A stretch of 64,000 nt of DNA, taken from NCBI RefSeq assembly GCF_035668035.1, contig NZ_JAYMYJ010000012.1, positions 67,870 to 131,869 on the forward strand, read 5' to 3'. Shown here in pieces: positions 50,270 through 57,735 of this stretch (position 1 is the stretch's first letter; the number at the start of each line of letters is the position of its first letter). Source of the DNA: Thiothrix phosphatis. Lineage in GTDB: Bacteria > Pseudomonadota > Gammaproteobacteria > Thiotrichales > Thiotrichaceae. The notes beneath the pieces are model-generated. The model was given only the letters and a program-made list of their open reading frames with translations, did not search any database and had not been told where the DNA came from. A program made the translations under genes and the position numbers.

Positions 50270-53200
50270 ATGCAAAATTTTCTCTTGCGTCTGTCATGCT
50301 TGCTTTTTCTTGCCTTGGGCGTCAGTGCCGATCCACTGCCGCCCGACCAGGTTCCGGAACCCCTCAAACCGTGGGTCGGATGGGTGCTGGACGGCCATCA
50401 AGACCACGCCTGCCCTTACCTCTACAATGCCGAACAGCGCCAATGCGCCTGGCCCGGTTCGCTGGACTTGCAACTGACCAATACCGGCGGCGTTTTCACC
50501 CAGCACTGGGAAACCTACGCGGAAACCCGGGTGCGCCTGCCCGGCGATGCGCAGCACTGGCCGCAACAAGTCCACAGCGGCGAAAACACCCAGCTTGCCG
50601 TCACCGAACAGGACGGCTACCCCAGCCTGCTCCTGCCCGCAGGCAGCCATGACATCAGCGGGCAATTTTTCTGGGACAAACTGCCCGAAGCCCTGTTCGT
50701 CGCGCCGGAAACCGGGCTGGTCAAGCTGTCGGTGAATGGGGCAGCGATCACCTCCCCCGAATTCAATGCCGCAGGCAGCCTGTGGTTGAGCAGCAATGCC
50801 CAGGAAGCCAGCGAAGACAACCTGGATGTGCAGGTGTTCCGCAAGGTTGAGGACGCCCATCCACTCCAAGTGACAACCAGCATCCAACTGCGGGTGGCGG
50901 GCAAGCAGCGGCAGGCCGAACTGGCACCCGTGCTGCTGGCGGGCTTCATCCCCTTGCGCCTGGACAGCCCGTTGCCCGCCCGCATGGGGCAGGACGGCAA
51001 GCTACAAGTGCAACTGCGCCCTGGCGAATGGACTATCCAATTGACGGGCCGCGCGCCGGGCAGTCTCAACCAACTGGCTTTGCCCGCCAGCAGCGCGCCG
51101 TGGCCATCCGAAGAGGTTTGGGTGTTCGCGGCGGATTCCACCATTCGCCAAACGCAGGTGGAAGGCGTGAACAGCATTGACCCCAGCCAGACCCGCCTGC
51201 CGCCGGAATGGGCCAGCTTACCGGCCTACCTGATGACCGGCGGCGGCGTCATGAAACTGGCGGAACAACATCGCGGCATAGCGGACAGCCCCGCGCAACT
51301 CAGCCTGAAGCGGCAGTTGTGGCTGGATTTCGATGGCGGCGGTTATACCCTGCAAGACCAGTTGCAAGGGACGCTGGCGCAGGAGTCACGGTTGGAAACA
51401 TTGTCGGACATCCATCTGGGGCGGGTCAGCCTGAACGGTGAGCCGCAACTGATCACCCGCCAGCCGCAGGGCGAATCCGACGGCGTGGAAGTGCGCCAAC
51501 GCACCCTGGATCTGGACGCCGACAGCCGCTACGACGCCCGCCAGGGCGTGCCCGTCAATGGCTGGCGGCAGGAATTGCAACAGGTGACCACCACCCTGCA
51601 CCTGCCGCCGGGCTGGCTGCTGTTCGCCGCCTGGGGCACGGACAATCTGGCGGCGACTTGGCTGCAACAATGGAATCTGCTGGACCTGTTCCTGGTCTTG
51701 CTGATTGTGGTGGCGACTGGCTACCTGTATGGCTGGCGCTGGGGTGCCGTGGCGGGTGCCGCCCTGCTGCTGACTTGGCACCTGCCGGATGCGCCGCGCT
51801 ATATCTGGCTGAACCTGTTGGCGGTGGCCGCCCTGTTGCGCGCATTGCCAGAAGGTGCCGCCGGGTTGCGGCGCTGGCTGGAGCGTTACCGCTGGTTGAG
51901 CCTGCTGGTGCTGGCGTTGGTTGTATTGCCTTTCCTCATTGGCACGGTGCGCATCGCGCTGTATCCGCAATTGACGCCGGAAGCAGGCGGCGTGAGGGAT
52001 GTTGGCGCAATGCTGGCCGTCGACCAGGACACCATGACGGAAGAGGCAGTGCCCGCCGCAGAACCTGCCCCGGCACCCATGCCTGCTGCGCCGGTGGCGG
52101 CACCGCCGCCCGAAGCTGAACTAGCCGCTGGAGCCGCTATGGATGCGCCGCCGGGAAAACCCGCGCCGCAGCAGGCACAACGCAAACTGGCCAACTCCCT
52201 TGCCGAAGCGGCGTCAACGTATGACTATGCTTCCAAAATGTCCGTAGGCTCTGGAGTGGACGCCAAACGGGCGGCCAACCTGCGCAATGTCGACCCCAAC
52301 AGCATGATCCAGACTGGCCCGGGCCTGCCCAACTGGCAGGGCGATACCGTCCTGCTGACTTGGTCGGGGGTGATTACCCCTGAGGAGCGGGCCGACCTGT
52401 GGCTGGTTCCGCCATTGGCATGGTCGTTGCTGAAGCTATTGGGCGTGGCGGTGTTGCTGGCGTTCGCCCTGCGGTTGGCGTTGTTGTCCGGCTTCGGCGG
52501 CTGGCCACGGTTGCCGGGCATTGCCAAACGTGGCGGGCAAGCGGCGGCTGGGCTGTTGCTGGTGTTGCCGTTGTGGGGCGGCTTGCCGACGCCTGCCGAT
52601 GCCGAACCGTCCACACCGCCTGCCGACATGTTGCAAACCTTGCAGGAACGCTTGCTGCGCGCGCCGGATTGCCTGCCGGAATGTGCGCAAATTGACGCTA
52701 TGGACATGCTATTGCAGGCCAATAGCTTGGCGGTGCACCTGCGGGTGCATGCCGCGATCCCGACAGCGATCCCGTTGCCCGGCGGCCAAAATGTCTGGCT
52801 ACCGCAATCCGTGCTGGTGGATGGTGTGTCGACACAGGCCTTGCGCCGTGACGGCGAGCAGCAGTTGTGGGTGGGGCTAAACCCAGGGCAGCATGATGTG
52901 GTGTTGCAGGGCGAATTGCCTGCCCGCAGCAATCTGGCCTTGCCGCTGCGCTTGAAGCCGCACCGGGTGACTTGGCAGGGCGAAGGCTGGCAGGTTGACG
53001 GGCTGCGTGACAACGGTGTCCCTGAAGACCAGTTGCAGCTTAACCGCACGGCGGCGATGACGGCGGGGACGGTGGCTCAAGATACGCCAACCTTGCCTGC
53101 GTTCGTCAAAATCCGGCGGCGGCTGGATTTGGGGCTGGACTGGTATGTCAACACCACCATCACCCGCGTCTCCGATAGCGCGGTACCCATTACGCTGTCC

Positions 53201-54487
53201 ATCCCGTTGCTGGCGGGCGAACAACCGCTGAGTGAGCAGTTTACCGTCAAGGACAATGCCATCCAGGTCAACCTCAAACCACAGCAAGACACCTTGGAAT
53301 GGACGTCACGCCTGCCGCAGACAGAGAAAATCCAGCTTACCGCCGCTGACAACAGCGCATGGCTGGAAGAATGGCAGGTCGCCGCCAGCCCAGTCTGGCA
53401 TGTGCAGGCCAGCGGTTTGCCGGTCAACGCTTATGAGGAAGACGCTGGGCAAGGCGCCATGCTGTGGAAACCGTGGGCGGGTGAAACCCTGACGCTGGCG
53501 GTCAACCGTCCGCAGGGCGTTGAGGGGCAAACGGTCACGATCCTCGCCAGCCAGTTCAATATTGAAGTCGGCAAACGCGCCCGCGAAATGCGCCTGAGCC
53601 TCAACCTGTTGAGCAGCAGGGGTTCGCAACACGCCATTACCCTGCCGGACGGGGCAGAACTGAAAAGCCTGACCATCGATGGCGTGAAGCAGTCCATCCA
53701 GCAGCAGGGCGGCAAAGTGATGCTGCCGCTATCGCCTGCCCGCCAGAAAGCCGTGCTGGAATGGCAGGAACCCGGCGCGCTGCCGCCCAGTTACCGCTTC
53801 CCAGCGCTGGATTTGGGCTTGCCGAGCGTCAACAGCGAATTCCGCCTGCAATTGCCGCAAGACCGCTGGGTGTTGTGGGCACATGGGCCATTGCTCGGGC
53901 CTGCGGTGCTGTTCTGGGGAATGCTAGCGGTGCTGCTGGCGGTGGCGGCACTGTTGGGGCGTTCCGGCCTTACCCCGTTGAAAGGCTGGCAATGGTTCCT
54001 GCTGGGGATTGGCCTGAGCCAGACCAGCCCCTACCTGATGGTGCTGGCCGCTGGCTGGCTGGCGGCGCTGGCATGGCGCGGCAAAGCGCCATTGGACGGG
54101 CGGCCTTACTGGCAATTCAACCTGTTGCAGGTCAGCCTGGCGGCGCTGACCCTGTTCGCCTTCGCCACGCTGATTGGCGCGGTCGCCAAAGGCCTGCTGG
54201 GGCTGCCGGAAATGCAGGTCGCGGGCAATGGCTCCTGGGCGCAGAACCTGCTGTGGTATCAAGACCGCTCGGGCAAGGCGATGGCACAGCCGCTCGTCAT
54301 CAGCGTGCCGTTGTTGTATTACCGCTTGCTGATGCTGGCTTGGGCGCTGTGGCTGGCGGTGGCGGTGTTGGATTGGCTGCGCTGGGGCTGGCGCGCATTC
54401 GGGCAAGGTGGCCTGTGGCGGCGCAAACCTTCCAAGCCAACGCCGCCTGCGGATGTCAAACCACCCGATGCGCCACAAACTTGCTGA
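50270..54487 (+). CDS. Very large exported/membrane protein of unknown family
   Basis: 1405 residues. An N-terminal signal peptide (LSCLLFLALGVSA) is followed by a beta-rich periplasmic-type region to about residue 465. Hydrophobic helices lie at roughly 467-560. An Ala/Pro-rich stretch (about 590-640) is followed by an extracytoplasmic segment, helices near 725-780 and a second beta-rich domain (about 800-1200) that echoes the first in style (LPGGQNVWLPQSVLVDG). A final helix cluster lies at about 1205-1375. No catalytic motif was recognised. It starts 186 bp from the divergent serS and overlaps the next gene tail-to-tail by 32 bp. It may be an envelope scaffold or transport component; this is a guess. 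Confidence 0.85.
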   Translation: MQNFLLRLSCLLFLALGVSADPLPPDQVPEPLKPWVGWVLDGHQDHACPYLYNAEQRQCAWPGSLDLQLTNTGGVFTQHWETYAETRVRLPGDAQHWPQQVHSGENTQLAVTEQDGYPSLLLPAGSHDISGQFFWDKLPEALFVAPETGLVKLSVNGAAITSPEFNAAGSLWLSSNAQEASEDNLDVQVFRKVEDAHPLQVTTSIQLRVAGKQRQAELAPVLLAGFIPLRLDSPLPARMGQDGKLQVQLRPGEWTIQLTGRAPGSLNQLALPASSAPWPSEEVWVFAADSTIRQTQVEGVNSIDPSQTRLPPEWASLPAYLMTGGGVMKLAEQHRGIADSPAQLSLKRQLWLDFDGGGYTLQDQLQGTLAQESRLETLSDIHLGRVSLNGEPQLITRQPQGESDGVEVRQRTLDLDADSRYDARQGVPVNGWRQELQQVTTTLHLPPGWLLFAAWGTDNLAATWLQQWNLLDLFLVLLIVVATGYLYGWRWGAVAGAALLLTWHLPDAPRYIWLNLLAVAALLRALPEGAAGLRRWLERYRWLSLLVLALVVLPFLIGTVRIALYPQLTPEAGGVRDVGAMLAVDQDTMTEEAVPAAEPAPAPMPAAPVAAPPPEAELAAGAAMDAPPGKPAPQQAQRKLANSLAEAASTYDYASKMSVGSGVDAKRAANLRNVDPNSMIQTGPGLPNWQGDTVLLTWSGVITPEERADLWLVPPLAWSLLKLLGVAVLLAFALRLALLSGFGGWPRLPGIAKRGGQAAAGLLLVLPLWGGLPTPADAEPSTPPADMLQTLQERLLRAPDCLPECAQIDAMDMLLQANSLAVHLRVHAAIPTAIPLPGGQNVWLPQSVLVDGVSTQALRRDGEQQLWVGLNPGQHDVVLQGELPARSNLALPLRLKPHRVTWQGEGWQVDGLRDNGVPEDQLQLNRTAAMTAGTVAQDTPTLPAFVKIRRRLDLGLDWYVNTTITRVSDSAVPITLSIPLLAGEQPLSEQFTVKDNAIQVNLKPQQDTLEWTSRLPQTEKIQLTAADNSAWLEEWQVAASPVWHVQASGLPVNAYEEDAGQGAMLWKPWAGETLTLAVNRPQGVEGQTVTILASQFNIEVGKRAREMRLSLNLLSSRGSQHAITLPDGAELKSLTIDGVKQSIQQQGGKVMLPLSPARQKAVLEWQEPGALPPSYRFPALDLGLPSVNSEFRLQLPQDRWVLWAHGPLLGPAVLFWGMLAVLLAVAALLGRSGLTPLKGWQWFLLGIGLSQTSPYLMVLAAGWLAALAWRGKAPLDGRPYWQFNLLQVSLAALTLFAFATLIGAVAKGLLGLPEMQVAGNGSWAQNLLWYQDRSGKAMAQPLVISVPLLYYRLLMLAWALWLAVAVLDWLRWGWRAFGQGGLWRRKPSKPTPPADVKPPDAPQTC

Positions 54488-55634
54488 GGTTGTCGAGCAC
54501 CTCGCCGCCACGCCGGAAGCCTAACCCACAGGCTTCCCAGGCGAAGAAAACGCCTGCCTGATAGCTGCGCCCCTGCGCATCCTTCGGGTAGGCGGCGAAT
54601 TCCTGGTAGATGGAACGGTAACGGTTATATTCGCCCGGCGTTTGTTGCAGGATTTGCCCCGCCGCATCGTAAACCACGGTGTTGGCGCCTTCACGCCCGA
54701 ACAGGGTCTTGGCGACCTGTTTCTTGCCCTGGAGCGGTTCGGCGCGGGTTTCCAGCAGGTAGGGCGAATCCGGGAACAGTTCGTACAACACTTGCATCAT
54801 GCCCTTGCTCTGGAACAGCAGGGTATAGGCCGGGTTGAGGATCACCGTATCAGTATGGCGGGTGATGTCATCCAGGATGCCGGTAATGCCGTCGGTTTGC
54901 AGGGCGATGTCTTCCCACGGGTACAGCTTGAACCAGTAATCAAAACGGGTCTGTTGCGGGTTGAAAACGCCTTCCTGCTCCAGAAAGCCGACTGCGTCCA
55001 GGTAACAGAAATCCGTCTGGAAACCGGCGTCATCCGCCATCTGCTGGAGGAAACGCACGGTGCGCTCATCTTCCGGCAGGTCGCGGATGCTGGAGAACAG
55101 GATGTTCTGGTAATTGTAATGCTGGCCGAAGGTTTCCGGGCCGTCATCGCCCGTGACCAGACGGCGGAAGTTGTTGCGGATGCTGTCGTATACCGTGTTG
55201 AACTGGGCGGCTTCCTCCATGCCGTTGGCCTTCAGCAGCGCCCATTGCACCACGGCGGTTTCGAACAGGCTGGTCGGCGTGTCGGCATTGAATTCAATCA
55301 GTTTGATCGGCACCCCATCCACGCCACCCGCCAGGTCAAAGCGTCCGTACAGGTGCCGGTGGTCGTTTTCCCAACTGCGGTTGATCGGGTCAACCAAGTT
55401 GTAGGGAATGTCCAGCTCCAGAAAACGGTCGTGGTCGATGACATGCTGGGCGGCTTCCACGAACATTTCATACAGTTCATTGGCGGCGTTGTAATAGGCC
55501 TCGGCTTCCGCCTCCGTCACCTGCACGATTTCATCGGCGACATAGGGCTGGCCATCCGGGTCGGTGTGCCAGCCCATGCCGACTGTTTCCATCAAGGCGG
55601 GGCTGATGGGGTTGACTTTTTCCAGCTTGATCAT
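54456..55634 (-). CDS. Glutathionylspermidine synthase family ATP-grasp protein (YgiC-like)
   Basis: 392 residues. VGMGWHTDPDGQPYVADEIV, LIEFNADTPTSLFETAVVQW and the C-terminal FGREGANTVVYD and FFAWEACGLGFRRGGEV match the synthetase domain of GspS and its single-domain relatives YgiC/YjfC. The amidase half of E. coli GspS is missing. The family forms an amide bond between a peptide and an amine using ATP; the substrates of YgiC-type proteins are unknown. It starts 3 bp after the UPF0323 lipoprotein gene, recalling the ygiB-ygiC pair. It ends inside the tail of the convergent 1405-residue gene. Confidence 0.93.
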   Translation of the reverse strand: MIKLEKVNPISPALMETVGMGWHTDPDGQPYVADEIVQVTEAEAEAYYNAANELYEMFVEAAQHVIDHDRFLELDIPYNLVDPINRSWENDHRHLYGRFDLAGGVDGVPIKLIEFNADTPTSLFETAVVQWALLKANGMEEAAQFNTVYDSIRNNFRRLVTGDDGPETFGQHYNYQNILFSSIRDLPEDERTVRFLQQMADDAGFQTDFCYLDAVGFLEQEGVFNPQQTRFDYWFKLYPWEDIALQTDGITGILDDITRHTDTVILNPAYTLLFQSKGMMQVLYELFPDSPYLLETRAEPLQGKKQVAKTLFGREGANTVVYDAAGQILQQTPGEYNRYRSIYQEFAAYPKDAQGRSYQAGVFFAWEACGLGFRRGGEVLDNLSKFVAHRVV

Positions 55635-55637
55635 GCG

Positions 55638-56321
55638 TTAGCCACCAAAAGGACTGCCGCCGCCAAAGGAGCCGCCGCCTGATGGGCGGTTGCTGGGATT
55701 GGCGCTGCTGTTGCCGCCGAAGAAACCGGAACGGGGTTGCTGGGAAGCGCCGCCGGGTTTGACTGCACGGGTGTCAGTCCCACCAGCGGCCGGACGGCTG
55801 ATGGATGTTTGCGCCCGCTGTTGCTGGTATTGCTGGTGCTGCTGGTAATTGGGGTTGCCCATCAGCTTGTTGGCGATCATGCCGCCGATCAATGCGCCCG
55901 CAGCGGAAGCGAGAAGGGTTTCACCCAGGCTCATCCCCTGGTTTACCACGACGGGCTGGGTCAGCTGGGAAGTCCCGGCCTCCACTTTTTTGGCTTCTTC
56001 CTCGGCAATTTTTTTCAGCTCCGCTTCGCTAAGAATGCGTTCATTGCCGTCCATATCCTTGAGGATGGCGCGGGTGCCTTCGCTGGAAGGGTATTTTTCC
56101 TTCAGCTCGTAGGTGTCCGGGTTGGCTCCGGTCTGCTGGATGACCAGGAACATGCCTTCGCCCTTGGCCGCATCTGAAATTGTGCCCTGCGCCGCTTGGT
56201 TTTGCGGCGGTGGGGAAGGCGGCTGGTCGCCGCCACAGCCCTGCAAACTGCTGACAATGGTCAGGCCGAGGCTACCGACCATGGAATAGGAAAGGATTTG
56301 CTTGATGTAGGGTTTGTTCAT
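55638..56321 (-). CDS. UPF0323 family lipoprotein
   Basis: 227 residues from the ATG at 56321 (GGAG upstream). The lipobox is SLQGC. Conserved blocks KYPSSEGTRAILKDMDGNERILSEAELKKI and a Gly/Ala segment SAAGALIGGMIANKLMGNPN match the UPF0323 family best known from Helicobacter and Campylobacter. The end is low complexity (Gly/Ser/Pro/Phe). It is probably anchored in the outer membrane. It is coupled to the ATP-grasp gene behind it (3-bp gap), which may modify it or a shared substrate. Function is not known for the family. Confidence 0.88.
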   Translation of the reverse strand: MNKPYIKQILSYSMVGSLGLTIVSSLQGCGGDQPPSPPPQNQAAQGTISDAAKGEGMFLVIQQTGANPDTYELKEKYPSSEGTRAILKDMDGNERILSEAELKKIAEEEAKKVEAGTSQLTQPVVVNQGMSLGETLLASAAGALIGGMIANKLMGNPNYQQHQQYQQQRAQTSISRPAAGGTDTRAVKPGGASQQPRSGFFGGNSSANPSNRPSGGGSFGGGSPFGG

Positions 56322-56421
56322 GCCTGACTCCGATCTAGTTATTTTCAGCAAGATAAACAAGGTGATCCGGGAAATCCATTTAACTTCAGCTTTTCGGTAT
56401 TCATCAACAGCATGGCAGAAT

Positions 56422-56844
56422 TTACACTGAGGATAAACCCGTCGCCTCCAGCAGCTCACACCCCGGCAATTTCGACGCCTTTTCATCAAACGTCAGCATC
56501 GCGGCACACCCGCTACGCTGGTATCGGCTGGACATCAGGCAGTCGGCAAAATCGGCATTGCTGTTTTTGTAGTAATGCAGCGCCTGCTCCAGCGATTCTT
56601 CCAGTTCGATCTCGACATCGCGGCTTTCCAGCAATGCCTGAAACACGCCGATGATAGTGGCCTTGTCGCGTTTGCCGTAACTGCGCAGCACCCATTCGGT
56701 TTCGAGGATGGTCAGCAGACTGATGCGCACGGGTTCACCATCCGTCACGGCTTGCTGAATACGCTGGCGAGCAATGGCCGCCTGCTGCGGATCATCGTTC
56801 AGCAGATAACGCACCAATACATTGGTGTCGAGGCCACAGACCAT
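56422..56844 (-). CDS. PIN-domain toxin (VapC type)
   Basis: 140 residues. CGLDTNVLVRYLLNDDPQQ gives the first acidic residue, LLTILETEWVLRSY the Glu, SNADFADCLMSS the third Asp and LTFDEKASKLPG the fourth. All four PIN nuclease positions are present. VapC toxins cut tRNA or rRNA. The antitoxin gene lies 3 bp upstream, so both are expressed together. The ATG at 56844 fits the family N-terminus. Confidence 0.93.
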   Translation of the reverse strand: MVCGLDTNVLVRYLLNDDPQQAAIARQRIQQAVTDGEPVRISLLTILETEWVLRSYGKRDKATIIGVFQALLESRDVEIELEESLEQALHYYKNSNADFADCLMSSRYQRSGCAAMLTFDEKASKLPGCELLEATGLSSV

Positions 56845-56847
56845 ACG

Positions 56848-57069
56848 TTATTTCCAGGGGTTCATGTCGTCCAACGGGATTGGTTTGCTGCCGGGTTGGT
56901 GCAGCATTCCATGTAGCTCAAGGATGCTGCGGCGCTTGGCGCGCAGAATCACGGTGCCATCCGACAACAACGTGAACTGGATTTTGTCTTTGGGCTGCAA
57001 ATCCAACGCATCCCGAATATCTTTGGGAATGGTGGTCTGGCCTTTGCTAGTGATGGTGGCGGTTGACAT
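56848..57069 (-). CDS. AbrB/MazE-type antitoxin of the vapBC-like pair
   Basis: 73 residues. The N-terminal half (TATITSKGQTTIPKDIRDAL, KIQFTLLSDGTVILRA) is a swapped-hairpin AbrB DNA-binding domain. The C-terminal tail (ELHGMLHQPGSKPIPLDDMN) should wrap the PIN toxin. It would bind the perfect inverted repeat at 57082-57114 in its own promoter. The order antitoxin-toxin and the 3-bp gap are normal for vapBC. Confidence 0.93.
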   Translation of the reverse strand: MSTATITSKGQTTIPKDIRDALDLQPKDKIQFTLLSDGTVILRAKRRSILELHGMLHQPGSKPIPLDDMNPWK

Positions 57070-57081
57070 AGTGTTTGCCTC

Positions 57082-57127
57082 TATTCCTTACGTTCAAAAG
57101 TATAGTAAGGAATAACACAGGAGGCAA
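57082..57127 (-). promoter_or_regulatory. Promoter and operator of the vapBC-like operon
   Basis: TATTCCTTAC (57082-57091) and GTAAGGAATA (57105-57114) are perfect 10-bp arms with a 13-bp spacer. On the minus strand TTGCCT (57127-57122), 17 bp and TATACT (57104-57099) form a promoter whose -10 lies between the arms, ideal for autorepression. Confidence 0.7.
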
Positions 57128-57129
57128 AC

Positions 57130-57612
57130 CTACTTCGCCTTCAGCAACAAACCGCCGTCAATCGGCACGTAGCGCGTCGCCGCTTGGATCAGGGAATTCG
57201 CCGTCAGCCCTGGCACGCCATACGCCTCGGTTTCCACCCCGTAGCGATCATGCGCCTTGCGCAGCAGCAGGTCGAAATCGCCATCGCCGGACGCCAGCAC
57301 GATGATGTCGGCACTGGCGGCGGCTTCGATCACATCCAGGGTGATGCCCACATCCCAGTCGCCTTTGGCGGAGCCGTCGCTGCGCTGGATGTAAGGCTTC
57401 AGCTTCACCTCAAAACCAATGGCGCGCAGGATATTCTGGAACTGTTTCTGCTTTTCGTCGCCGCGCCCGATAGCGTAGGCACACGCCTGCACCACTTGCC
57501 GCCCGGCAGTCGCCTGCGCCCAAAAACGGTTGTAGTCAAAGCCGCGCCCGTAGGCGTCGCGGGTGGTGTAGTAGATGTTCTGCACATCCACAAACAGGCT
57601 GACCCGCTTCAC
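57130..57612 (-). CDS. NYN-domain (LabA/DUF88) PIN-like nuclease
   Basis: 160 residues if it starts at the GTG at 57612, which has AGGG in front; no ATG is near and the frame further upstream has no homology sense. VSLFVDVQNIYYTTRD, KGDWDVGITLDVIEAAA and ADIIVLASGDGDFDLLLRKA hold the conserved Asp residues of the NYN fold. Such proteins cut or bind RNA. It ends near the vapBC promoter and is divergent from the 5-oxoprolinase-like gene, 123 bp away. The biological target is unknown. Confidence 0.88.
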   Translation of the reverse strand: MKRVSLFVDVQNIYYTTRDAYGRGFDYNRFWAQATAGRQVVQACAYAIGRGDEKQKQFQNILRAIGFEVKLKPYIQRSDGSAKGDWDVGITLDVIEAAASADIIVLASGDGDFDLLLRKAHDRYGVETEAYGVPGLTANSLIQAATRYVPIDGGLLLKAK

Positions 57613-57735
57613 AGGCTGACCCTGATGGCGTAGGCGGGGCGAAAAGATGCGTGAATAGGCAGTGTGGGCATGTTTGCGTCCTGGTTTTCGGCTATGCAAA
57701 GATGGGGAGTTTATCGCATCGGAGCAGCAGGCAAC

